From NCBI RefSeq assembly GCF_009389715.1, contig NW_024068482.1, forward strand, positions 1 to 64,000: 64,000 nt of DNA. The letters run 5' to 3'. The stretch comes from Phoenix dactylifera (taxonomy: Eukaryota > Streptophyta > Magnoliopsida > Arecales > Arecaceae). Below, piece by piece: positions 40,984 to 52,700 of this stretch (positions are counted from its first letter, which is position 1; every line of letters starts with the position of its first letter). Made by a program: the position numbers and the translations under genes. The notes beneath the pieces were generated by a model. The model was not told the origin of the DNA. It was given only the letters and a program-made list of their open reading frames with translations, and ran no database searches.

Positions 40984-42952
40984 TGTTGTCCAATTCCTGT
41001 TTACCTAAAAATACTTTAAACAGATCGTTGTTAGAACCGACAAACAAAGTTTAATTTAATTATACTCTTACCTTTTCTACTTGAAGAATAGTGGTCGTAA
41101 GAGGTCGATCCATAGGGAGGCGGTTGGAGTTGCATAAAAATCAAAACGTCCACTCGGATTCAAAATCGATTTTTGAATAACAAAAGAAAAACATTACGTT
41201 GGGATGTTGAATGATTCTCTAGTCTGCCAAAGAATGTTTTCTATTTGAAAATAATGAAAAGATAGATACTTGGAATCGAAGAGCATTTATAAATTTAATG
41301 AAATATTTAACTATTCAAAGAAAAATTTTGGCATGGATGAAAACAGTGCTTAAGAAGATTGAAGCCTGGAACATAGATTGCATGAGAGAAAATTTCATAT
41401 ATTGCATGAAAGAAAAATTAAAAGATTGCATAAAAAAACAGAAATTAAACTGAACCTAGAACAAGGATTGCATGAAAGAGCATTGATTGATTTTATAAAA
41501 AAAAAACTGATTACAAAAATAAAAATGGAGATTGAAAACCTGATGCTTCTTCTCTTTTGCAAATAAAAATAAAATAAAAATAAGAAAATTGTATTTTCTC
41601 TCCCTTTCTCTCCCATGGTGGAACTCTCTCTTCTTTTTTTTTTATTTTTTTTCTTTCCAAGAACAGAGCATCCCCTGTTCTTGGTTTCTCCTCTCCCTTG
41701 CCCAGCTGAGAGCTCCTTCCTCTCTTTTGAACCAGCCGAGAGCCCCTTTCTCTCCCCCTTTCTCCTCCTCTTATAGATCCCCACCAGAGATCAGCCAGCG
41801 ATGGATCTGATTTCGCGTGGAGAGGAGGAAGAACGCCTGCGTGATCGTTGGAGCGGAATGCACGGGATCGGCTTGATCGATGGAGCTGGCCGCGGGATTG
41901 CTTGGAAGAAGACGTGAATCCGGCGTGGAGGATGGCTTGGATCATGCACTAGAGTGGGTCCTTGATTGCAGACGCTGGTGAATGCGGACGGGAGAAGAGG
42001 CGGAGGCGGGTTCATCCGGGATTTGGGAATCTCGAATCCGGAAGAGACGCGGACGGCCGGAATCACCAGAAGCTTTATGGACGTCGGAATGGAAGCGGGA
42101 GGCTGGGAGGAGGACGTGGATCTGCTCTGGAAGCTTAGATGCTGGGGATCTCGAATTCGGAAGAGGATGGCTCCGGTTCCTTGACGATGCATCGCAGGAT
42201 CACTGGAGGAGGCTGGATCGCAAGAAAGAGGGAACGTGGACTTCCTTCTTTAGCCACGGGATGACGTTGGAATGGAATCGCTCGGGATGAGGCTGGAGCC
42301 TACTTTGACGCGGAAGAGGCGGACGGGCGTAGGAGCTGATCTGGGAGGTGATCCATGGAAGATGGACGGCCGTGATGCACTGCGGGAGGAAGAAGAAGAA
42401 CAGTGAATAGAGTATATTTTTCGTAACACTGTTCATATGAACAGTGTCATTTCAAACACTGTTCATATAAACAGTGTTTTCACGGAACACTGTTCATATG
42501 GACAGTGTCAACTGGGAATGCTGTTCATATGAACAGTGATTTCAGCATCAATAGTAACTTCAGGAATGAATAATATTTTCAGCTATTCTTCATGGGATTG
42601 GTGGTTAAAAAGTTCTTTTTCTTTGTGATGAAGTGAGAGTGGGAATCTCTATTCCGGAAGAGTGCGGGTGCTAATCCGGAAAGGAGGGAACTTGAGGATC
42701 ACTGGGAGATCGCATGCGGGCTCGGATGTTTAGGTGCAAATGTGCTCGATCAGATCATGGCAGGATTGGGCCCGCGCGGTTTGGGGCCATGATGCATCTC
42801 TCTAATCCCTACCAAATGCGCATTTAAACTTTAATTTATACTAACCTGTGCCAAACAAAAATATAATATTAACTTAGTGATTTTATCGTTATATGTTAGC
42901 AGTAATACTAATTTAAGCAGCGTGTAGATCGCACTTTTATGCTCTCATCACA
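40984..42952 (-). repeat. Athila 3' LTR, full length
   Basis: 1969 bp, TGTTGTCC to ATCACA on plus. A TATA box (TATAAG on minus) is at 41770-41776. U3 carries four palindromes (42426-42539). ORFs on both strands in 41,400-42,300 are chance frames in GA-rich sequence. Confidence 0.85.
42426..42539. repeat. Four regularly spaced palindromes in Athila U3
   Basis: A 22-bp palindrome with half-site ACACTGTTCAT occurs at 42426-42447 (perfect), 42456-42477 (one mismatch), 42487-42508 (one mismatch) and about 42518-42539 (core perfect, outer bases changed). The spacing is 30-31 bp, about three helical turns. Confidence 0.9.
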
Positions 42953-44353
42953 CCCCCCAACTAGCTTATTGCTAGTCTCCAGCAATTAACGAGCAAACGA
43001 TAAAATGAGGACATAAAAGATGTAGTCTAACCCATAACATTTTATTAAAGCTAAGTACATAAAACTGAGATACATACCCATTTTCGTAGAGCATCACGAT
43101 TGCACTTAGCACGCGCAACAAGCCTTTAAACCCCTAGGTTACCCTAGTGGACGAGTGTTGTCTCGTGAGGGTTTGCAGTGAAGTTACCCACAAACTTCAT
43201 CAGTCAGAGATTTCCAATGTTTAACTCAAAATTTGAACAAGTATTATTGTATGAACCTAGAATTGCAAGGACAATAAAGACTTATTGCTATTATATTTAA
43301 GCAGACTCTAACTCAAGTTCTATTACACCCCATCTATCTGCTAATAAGTCAAGAATGGAGTGAGGTGCAAGATAGTATTCTATAAATGAGTGGCTTTCAC
43401 TTACTTCCAACGTGATCACTCTAATTTTCAAGACTTTCTAGAGTTAAATGGTAATGAATACCCAAAATTTAACTTTTAATCCGACTGAATGCTAAGAAGA
43501 ATGACTTGTGCAATAAATAACTTTTAATCAGCTTTCTAGCTGACCCGTGTAGCGAGTGTTAGGCCAATGACTCCCGATCTAGATGGCTCAGGGCATTAGG
43601 TGTAAAGACATCCTAACAGGCTTAATAACTTAAGTCAACTAGGCTCCAAGACCGAATTAGTCATTCAGAGTTTAATCTAAGTCATCTTCACCTTTTTACG
43701 TGAACTCTCGCTGCTTGCCAGGCAAGAGGCCCGGTTACTCAGTGAGAAGACTTAAGATAAACCCCTTTTTTTATTTTATTTTATTTATTTATTTATTTAT
43801 TTTTTTAGGGTGTTCATCACACATCTAACTTTAAATTATCTAGAAGATTAAAAGTATTCATATTAGTTGCAAGTTTACATACCCCACTATTCATGTGCTT
43901 ATGTGTAGGTGCTAAATCATCTTCTATCATGTTAGCAGAAGATAGATGGGACGAAAATTCAAGCTAGAACTGCTATCATATTTCTTAACTCAAAGCTATT
44001 ATCAAAGCAATTCCTAGCCAAAAAGATTAGATTTTGAGTTAAAAATTTGAAATCCCCTCTTTTTTTTAATCTTTCTAGGCAAAAAAATCAAAAATATTCT
44101 CACCCCCCATACCTAAATCTAACATTGTCCTCAATGTTAAAGAAAATTTAAAGCAGTAATAGAACAGAGGAGAAGTTACCTGATATGGGTAGGTAAATTG
44201 ACAATTGGGACAAAAACCCCTAAACCTGCATGTTAGTAATTTTTATTTTTATTATTATTATTATTATTATTTTATAATATTTACATGTTGGGTTGCCTCC
44301 CAAGAGCGCTAAGTTTTATGTCTTCAGCCAGACAAAATATAAATTCACTTTTT
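42953..44353 (-). other. Athila 3' internal noncoding region
   Basis: The purine tract TTGGGGGG (minus) lies directly before the 3' LTR. There is no coding frame. It includes T-rich simple repeats (43768-43806) and an (ATT)n run (44240-44270). The block at 44289-44309 is the conserved noncoding motif seen downstream of Athila coding regions. Confidence 0.6.
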
Positions 44354-45464
44354 TCAATCATTATCTAAGAATGATTTTGGAAGAGTCCGAGGAAGAACAG
44401 TCGGCCGATGATGATCTATGCTCATAAGGGGAATAGAATTAGGGAGCGCATGCTCGACCCCTTCCTCGGAATGGGCAAGGTAAGCCTCTAAAGAGTCCTT
44501 ACTATAAGTTTGTAAGAAAGTCTCATGAACCAGACTTTCAATCATGTCAACTTCATTGATTTCTTCATAGTCTGGTGGTTGTTTACTTATTTTGAAGATA
44601 TTAAGCTCGACTTTCATGTTGCCAAAAGATAACTTGAGCATGCCATTTCGACAATTTATCACAGCATTTGCTGTCTGTATGTATTATAGGTGTGTGACTG
44701 TCAGGATGTATTACAGGTTCGGTCTCAAGGATAACGAAGTCCACAGGATAGTAAAACTCATTTATCTTCACTATTACATCCTCTACAATCCCCTTGGGAT
44801 ACTTCACTGTCCTATCTGCTAAGGAAAGGGTGATATTTGTGAGCTTTAATTCCTCCAAACCTAACTTTTAGTACACATAGTAGGGAAGTAAGTTTACACT
44901 GACTCCTAAATCTAATAGGGCTCTCTGGATGATCGTCTCTCCTATTTTTATTTCAATGGTGGGGCAACCAGGGTCTTTGAATTTCGGGGCAATCTGTTGT
45001 TGAATGAGAGATGAGGCTTGTGTAGCCATAACAGCTTGCTTAGGAATACTGGTTTTTCTTTTGACCGTGGTGAGGTCTTTCAAGAATTTTGTATAGGAGA
45101 GAATTTGTCGTATGGCATCAAGAAAAGGTATAGTTATTTGAATAGTTTTAAAGACTTCCATTATTTCATCAAAGTTAGATTGTTTCTTGGAGTCCTGAAG
45201 TCTGCTGGAAAAGGAAACCTTAGGTTTGTATGTTTCTATGGGTTCTTCCTTTTTGTCCTGTTCTTGACCCCTCTTTTGAATAGGGTTCTTATTGGATTCA
45301 TTCTTATTTTCTTTTAAGTATTCAGAAAGTTGGACTTTATTGTCCACTTGCTTGCCAGACTTTAAAGTGGTAATTGTCTGGACTTCATAGGTCGGATTTC
45401 CATTAAAATCGATTTGATACTGACCTCTCTGACCTTGATTTTGTTGTCTACTAGGGTTAGGCAC
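44354..45464 (-). pseudogene. Athila gag-protease C-terminal region, broken
   Basis: On minus, 45464-44868 reads a Lys/Gln-rich gag tail and then the retropepsin active-site region RALLDLGVSVNLLPYYVY, keeping the catalytic Asp. After a stop at 44868-44870 it continues in the same frame (LADRTVKYPKGIVEDVIVKI, 44858-44700). Near 44680 a small deletion removes the expected GRPFLAT and shifts the frame; the next frame then carries NAVINCRNGMLKLSFGNMKV (to 44354). Nothing of reverse transcriptase follows. Confidence 0.8.
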
Positions 45465-45719
45465 TGGTTGACTAGGTAGTTCACCTTTCTTTCTATCCCC
45501 TAGAGAGTTTGCTATTTGGCTCAGACTAACCTCAAGTTTTGCAATTACTTGCGTATGGAATTGGTTAGTCTGGGCTTAGGCTGTATTGGTCTGTTGTTGT
45601 TGCTTGATAAAATCTTGTTATTTTTTCATCATATTAGCCATCATGGTTTCTAATGGTGAAGGTTGCTGTGGGATAGAGGCATTATAAGAAGGTACAGATG
45701 GAACCAAAGGTTGGTTCAC

Positions 45720-46826
45720 TTATGATGGACCTATCCTAGGAAAGTTGTTCTGAAAATCTGGTAGACCACCTTGATGCTGAATAGGTTCATTTTGCTTGTA
45801 TGAGAAATTTGGGTGGAACCTATTATCAGGATAGTAAACTGGGCTAAACGAGTTGGGAGTGGGCTTCTTAAAAGCACTATATGAATTTAGAGCATTTGCT
45901 TGCTCGGCCTTTACGGTGGACAGATTAGGGCAGCACTCCACTAGATGCTCAGGACTGTTACACAAGATACACAAACTATGTGGCTCGTGTTCCACTTTCA
46001 TGATGGGATTTGACTCTTTGTATGAACTCGAACTAGTGGAAATAGTGAAAGCATCAAACTTTTTACTTAAGTTGTTCACTCTAGTCACCAGATTGGACAT
46101 GATATTTTTGAGATCTGGGTCTGCTTTTATTTCATAATTATCTGGTTTTCTAGACCCGAACTCATCTCTATTTATTTCCTCACCATAGCTACTCCAATTT
46201 TGGGTGTTCTCGGCTAAGTCAACAAGAAATTCATAGGCTTGATCCGGGGTTTGCTTCATGAACCTACCCTTGTGCATGGACTCGATCATGTTTCTATGTG
46301 CCGGAAGTAGTCCTTTATAAAAAAAGTAGACCAGATCAGCCTTATCAAGCCCATGGTGTGGGCATTTGACTAACAAGTCATGGAATCGTTCCCAAGTTTG
46401 GAAAAATTGCTCTTCAGATTTTTCTCTGAAAGTTCTTATGGCATCCTTAATTTTTTCTGTTTTAATCATTGGGTAAAATTTTGCCATGAACTTCCTAGAT
46501 AGTTGTTCCCATGTTGTGATGGAATTTGGGGCCAGAGAATATAGCCATGCCGCGGCTCAATCCTCTAAGGTCATTGGGAATAATCTCAATTTTACACTTC
46601 CTTCATCTAAATTTTGATTTTTGAAAGTTTGACAAATTGTCATGAATTTATTTAGATGAATGTAGGGTTGTTCACTTTCAAACCCATGAAATTTGGGTAG
46701 CATATTTATTGTCGCAGCCCGAATTTCAAATTGGGTTGCATTATTTATTGGCAACACTATACATATAGGTGGACTAGCAGATGCAGGAGCGAATAATTCA
46801 TTCAGGGTTCTAATATGATCACCCAT
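45720..46826 (-). pseudogene. Athila gag, one in-frame stop in the core
   Basis: 369 codons in one minus frame from about 46826 (MGDHIRTLNELFAP) to a stop at 45720. It is interrupted by a TGA at 46557-46559 that replaces the Trp of the D-W-A-A-W-L motif. Conserved gag blocks: FEIRAATINMLPKFHGFESE, HLNKFMTICQTFKNQNLDEG, SITTWEQLSRKFMAKFYPM, FFQTWERFHDLLVKCPHHGL, RNMIESMHKGRFMKQTPDQA. A zinc-knuckle-like CILCNSPEHLVECC follows. The same frame continues downstream toward the protease after further stops. Confidence 0.88.
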
Positions 46827-47903
46827 TGTAGAGATTGGTGGTTGATTAATAATTCGTTGGATGTGACGATAATTTTTTCCAACCTCTGGGTTAAATGGTG
46901 TTAACTACCCCTTAATGATCTTCTACCATGCATATATTATCCACAACTAATTAGACTCAACTCCTAAACGAAATTCTAAAAGAGAAGAAGAAGGGCTAGA
47001 CCAAGATGACCACAATCAACACCACACAACGGATTGGCTCTTTAATCTTGAGATTAAAGAAGATTTAGTAGCTTTTAATCTAGTTGCACAGAGATTTATC
47101 AGGTTAAAAAGTTCATGAAATTCTCTCCTATATTAGACAGCTCCTAATCTCCCTTTCAGATTAAGCTTGAGCTTACAAGTTAAGCGATCTAGTAACCAGT
47201 GACCAGGAAAGTCCCGGGGTGTGTGGTGGTGCCAGAAGCGATACACCAGTACCACAATATCCGTAACAGTTCTTACTGTTGTAAAACTTTCCTAAACATC
47301 ACCAATTACTAAATTCTCACTAGAGTGGCTTTCAGCCGCTTCTTTCCAAGAGCCTAATTGAGCTCGAAAATCCTAAAGCCAACGTCTAATTAATTTTAAT
47401 TTAATTTGGCTTAGGATATGTATGCAAGGTGGTGATTTTTGGGCTAAGGACAGATAATGACTTCCCGACCTTATCTTTTTAATGGGTTTTGCCCTTAAAT
47501 TATTTTATGCAAATGCTTAATACTAAATGCAGCAAATATTCAATAATTTTTTTAAAGTTTATGGAATGTCATTAGGTTGTACTGATTAAATGAGCAAGCA
47601 AAAATTTTTTCCTTTTTTTTTCAAATTTCGAATTTCAGAATTCAAATTTTGAATTTAAACTCTTAAATTTTAGAATTTAGAAAAAAAATTAATTTTAATT
47701 TTATTTTTTTGAATTTTAAAGTTTTTTTCAAAATTTTAAATTTCAAATTTCAAATTTCAGAATTTAATAACTATGAAATTATTAACTAAAAATAATCAAA
47801 ACAAGAAAAATTAAAAAAAAAACTTACTACCAGAGTGCGTTCACTCCGGGCATCCAAAATTTGATTTGATCTTCGTGATCGTTCTTGCTTCTCGATTTGC
47901 CTC
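46827..47903 (-). other. Athila 5' leader between PBS and gag
   Basis: About 1.1 kb with no coding frame, including a very A/T-rich stretch of AATTT words (47,600-47,790). This is usual for Athila leaders. Confidence 0.55.
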
Positions 47904-47920
47904 CCCGGCAATGGCGCCAA
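47904..47920 (-). other. Athila primer binding site (tRNA-Asp type)
   Basis: On minus: TTGGCGCCATTGCCGGG, five bases inside the LTR end. It differs by one base from the TGGCGCCGTTGCCGGGGA site known for Athila/Tat elements. Confidence 0.8.
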
Positions 47921-47925
47921 AATTT

Positions 47926-48635
47926 TGTTGTCCAATTTCTGTTTACCTAAAAATATGCTAAACAGATCGTTGTTAGAATCGACAAATAAAGTTTAATTTA
48001 ATTATACTTTTATCTTTTTTACTCGAAGAATAGTGGTCATAAGAGATCGATCCACAGGGAGGCGGTTGGAGTTGTATAAAAATCAAAACGTTCACTCGGA
48101 TTCAAAATTGATTTTTGAATAACAAAAGAAAAACATTACGTCGGGGATATTGAATGATTCTCTAGTCTATCAGAGAATATTTTCTATTTGAAAATAACGA
48201 AAAGACAGATACTTGGAATCGAAGAGCATTTATAAATTTAATGAAATATTTAACTATTTAAAGGAAAATTTTGGCATGGATGAAAACGGTGCTTAAGAAG
48301 ATTGAAGTCTGGAACATAGATTGCATGAGAGAAAATTTCATATATTGCATGAAAGAAAAATTAAAAGATTGCATAAGAAAAACAAAAATTAAACTGAACC
48401 TAGAACAAGGATTGCATGAAAGAGCATTGATGAATTTTATAAAAAGAAAACTGATTACAAAAATAAAAATGGAGATTGGAAGCCTGATGCTTCTTCTCTT
48501 CTACAAATAAAAATAAAATAAAAATAAGAAAATTGCATTTTCTCTCCCTTTCTATCCCACGGTGGAACTCTCTCTTCTTTTTTTTTTTTATTTTTTTCTT
48601 TCCAAGAACAGAGCATCCCCTGTTCTTGGTTTCTC
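47926..48635 (-). repeat. Athila 5' LTR, truncated to 710 bp
   Basis: Matches 40984-41690 of the full LTR at roughly 95 percent. Similarity stops abruptly after TTCTTGGTTTCTC at 48635. The missing 1.26 kb includes U3, the palindromes and the TATA box, so this copy has no promoter. Confidence 0.85.
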
Positions 48636-49796
48636 GGTCACGAGCAAATCATTTTTGTATGCCGAGTTTAGATCAAACATAAAATTGAAAAAAAAAAATT
48701 GATTAGTTTTTTGAATTCTACATCATGCCAAAGCCGAATTTCATTGTTCAGGTCTTCAAACAGATTGATCAAACTAAAACTTTCATTTTCAAGAAAGATT
48801 TGACCAAACATATTTCTTAATCTAAAAAGAATTAGTTGGAGCAACTGAAAACAAAGTTGATGTAGAAGTCAAGGTCTATCTCATATATAATTTTGGCTTT
48901 TTAGTGTTTATTTCACTAATTATGTATGTTTTGGAAAAGATGCGTCTTATTTGAACTGGAAAGAAATTTTACATAGATTGTGTAAGGACGGACCTCACAA
49001 ATATAATAGGGTCTATATATTTTAGCTTATGAGGGATCAATAAAAGAAAAGAGGAGTTGGATTCTACTTTTATCAATCTTACTGCTATTGCTAAGAGTTA
49101 AACGAGTTAAAAAATTATTTTCTTCTTCCTGATCGAATCATAATTATTAATAACAAACTCTAGAAATTTTGTAGGCTACTAGGACATTAAATTTTATGCT
49201 TTCCTCTGAAGCAAGCATGACCTAGATCTAGATCTTTTCTATATGGAGGTCTAGCAAGAAAAAGTAACGCATATTTTTTGAATATCCAATATATATTTGT
49301 TTAGAATACTGCTTGTCTCATACTTAAATCCAAGAAAAAAAATCATGAAAAGATCCCTAGATATATCTTTAAAACAGAAAAAACAAAACTTTTTTTTCCT
49401 TGTAAAATCAATACTTAATGGATGTTTTATGCAAAATCCGCTACACCTCATTTGGGTCGATCTGGGCTAGCGAGCCCACAACTGCTGGTCCAATCTCTGA
49501 CCACTATGTATTTTGGGCCAATGTTTGTAAAGCAAGAAAAGCAAAGCCCATGAAATAATTTTGCCCAACCGGCTTAAATATTGGCCCAGCCCAATGTTTC
49601 ACTCCAGCTAAGATATTGACGGTTCCTTACCACGTATTTCGATCCGACCGAATCCCTTCTTGTCCCAATGTTCTTGGTCGCTCTTCTTGATTTCTAGGGT
49701 TTCCGCTCTTCCGATCTTCCCTCCCTTCTTCTTTCTCTCTCTGGATCTCTCAAATTCCTTTTGATCTCGTCGCGGATCTTGGTGTTCGAATCGAAG
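48636..49796. other. Spacer and promoter region of V-ATPase subunit d
   Basis: The first 0.8 kb shows nothing recognisable. The last 150 bp are CT-rich, as expected for a 5' leader, and contain TAGGGTTT (49697-49704), a telo-box-like motif common in plant housekeeping leaders. Confidence 0.5.
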
Positions 49797-52700
49797 ATGT
49801 ACGGATTCGAAGCCCTAACATTCAACATCCATGGCGGGTACCTGGAGGCGATCGTCCGGGGCCATAGGTCTGGCCTGCTCACCGTCGCCGACTACAACAA
49901 TCTCTGCCAGTGCGAAACCCTGGACGACATCAAGATGCACCTTTCCGCCACCGAGTACGGCCCCTACCTCCAGAATGGTGAGCTGCATCTCCTTATCCCA
50001 TCCGATTGAGATTGGCTTCCATTTTCCTCGCAAGATCTCTCTCTTCATTCTGCCTCCTTGTTTTGCGGTGATCTATTTGATTATTAAAAATTTAAAACAG
50101 TAATGGATCGAGGAAAGATTTCTTGAAAGCATGATCTCATGTTTATATTGTAAATATTACGGTTGAAGAAGAATAAGCAGGTCTAGATTTCATTGTGATC
50201 CACAAGATTGATGGTCGTATGTGGAATACTGAGACCAAAATCCCCAAGTATGCTTACAATGAGCCAATTGCATGAGAAATATTTGCGCTTCTTAGTATTT
50301 CTATGTCGATTTCTTATATGCAAATTACACATTCTTGTTTTCTTTTGGTATTGTAACTTGATTATTTGAGACGAATCCTTTTTGCTAATTGTAGAGCCTT
50401 CTCCGTTACATACAACTACAATTGTCGAGAAGTCCACTCTGAAACTGGTTGACGAGTACAAACATATGTTATGCCAAGCGACGGAGCCATTGTCAACTTT
50501 TTTGGAGTACATAACGTATGTATTATCGTATCCATCTTTTCTGCAGATTCTTCAATGTGATTTTTTATCTAAAATTCAGGTTGCAAGACAGAATTTTTTG
50601 GGTTGCAATGGAAACCTTATTCATCTATTGTTGCTTATAGGTATGGTCACATGATAGACAATGTTGTTCTTATTGTCACTGGGACCTTGCATGAGAGAGA
50701 TGTTCAGGAGTTATTAGAAAAATGCCATCCTTTGGGTATGTTTGACAGGTATTTATTTGCAGTACTGCTAAGTCTTACTTTTGTTGGTTCAACCATCTAT
50801 GAGGGTATCTCAGGTCTCACGTCTTGCTTTCGTCTGCAGCATTGCAACCCTCGCTGTTGCTCAAAACATGCGTGAGCTATACAGATTAGTTCTTGTTGAT
50901 ACACCATTGGCTCCATACTTCTCAGAATGCATCACATCTGAGGTATTAATTTGGTGGCCAAATTCTAAGTTATGCATGAGATACTCAACATGAGTTTTTG
51001 TAAAATCAAAAAATTGATTTAACATAATTTGGAAGGCACAATTTTTGTTAGTTTCCTTATTTTGCCAACTTCAATATTATAGTCATATCTGATTTGCAAT
51101 TTCTTGTAGGACTTGGATGACATGAATATTGAAATTATGAGGAACACGCTTTACAAAGCTTACCTCGAGGATTTTTATAAATTCTGCCAGGTAAAGAATA
51201 ATCAATCATCTATTTAGTAGTCTATTTCTCTCGAGCTTTTACACATGTCAATTTCATTTTCTTCTGATGATGTTATAAAATAGAAACTAGGTGGGGCAAC
51301 TGCTGAGATAATGTCTGATCTCCTTGCTTTTGAAGCTGATAGAAGAGCTGTCAATATCACCATAAACAGGTGGGTCCAGCAATATAGTGCATCTATTTGA
51401 AGGAGCTTCTGTACGTCTTTGGGCATGCAGTGTTATTAATATATATTCTTTCCTCATATGTTACCTACTTGACAGTCAGTAATTTTCTGCATGGCTTCTT
51501 CTAAATGTTTGCTCGCATTACTCTGAATCTGGTTAAAAAGCATCTCATAATTGCATCATACTATTGATATTGCTAATTTATTTATTTATTTTTTGCTGTA
51601 CAGTATTGGAACTGAGTTGACTAGAGATGATCGGCGGAGGCTTTATTCTAATTTTGGTTTGTTGTGAGTATCTACAGAACCTTTTATCACTGGGCTAGGT
51701 CTAAATGATTCTTAGCAACATTTGCTTGATAGGTAACAACTTCGTGCTTTGTAGGTATCCCTATGGTCATGAAGAACTTGCAGTCTGTGAGGACATTGAC
51801 CAGGTAAGATTCTGGGACAGATTTCAATTGAGAATTTGTAAGGTGGTAATATCAATTTTATGTGTAGTTGTACATAGTATCTTGAATAATCCAAAGAAAT
51901 TGCTCATCCATTTACCTATGTAGTGTTCTTGATGACTTCGTCTATCTCTAGAATGTTGCTACTATTGGTTGGTACTTTAAAATTTTTTTATGCATCTTCC
52001 ATAACTGTATACTTTGCAGTGTATTTTGCATTACAAATTAGTCCAAGCTGAATAATAGTGAGTAGTGACAATGCAATTGGCATTCTCTTTAAGTGTGCAT
52101 CTTCAGTGGTATATGTACATCGCCGAATTGGAAATCTCAGCAGTTTCATGTTGCTTTGAAGCCAAGAAACAAGCAGAAAGTTTTCATTTTTCATGTTGAC
52201 AATTGGATGTTTGTATGTATCTTGTTCTGTATGTATGCCGCTACTTTTCTTGAGTAAAAGAAATATGCCCTATGCCGAGCGCTTCCCCCTTTAAGTGATA
52301 GGGTGGTGTGGTATTCCACAGGAGAGGTTGATGTGGCCACATGATGTGTGATGGGCATACATCAAGATTTGGCTTCCTTTGGCTGCTCTGCTGTCATGAG
52401 GAGCAGCTAGAGCAATGGGATTGGCCAACACTCCACTTTTTTCTTTTATCATCCTTTTGTCCCTTCAATTTTGCTGTATGTTTCGGTCTCATAGTTTGTT
52501 TTTTGCATGCCCCAACCAATTTCAACTAAAGACTTCTCAGATCGGTGTTCCATAATAGAGGGACTTGAGAGTAGATATAAGTATCCTTGCATATGCTTTT
52601 ATTTTTGTGCTTTTCACTTTTGACCGACAAGATATCAATGTTTGATCACCATGTTTCAGCCAAAATGATGACCTTGTCTGCTCTATTTTCTATATTTAAT

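Larger units (their letters stand above)
40984..48635 (-). mobile_element. Decayed Athila-lineage Gypsy element, pol deleted, 5' LTR truncated
   Basis: Order on minus: truncated 5' LTR (48635-47926), tRNA-Asp-type primer site, gag (46826-45720), protease region (45464-44354), 3' noncoding part, G-rich purine tract (42953-42960), full 3' LTR (42952-40984). Gag sequence, PBS type and the GGGTTGCCTCCCAAGAGCGCT block (44289-44309, plus) identify the Athila lineage. Reverse transcriptase, RNase H, integrase and any env-like ORF are missing. The LTR copies differ at several percent of sites, so it is much older than the element at 2083-8885. No matching target duplication is present because the right LTR is cut. 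Confidence 0.85.

Noticed and set aside
41389-42192. Several 70-144 codon ORFs on both strands
   Set aside because: They lie in GA-rich Athila LTR sequence, with no motif, and are partly repeated in the other LTR where they differ.
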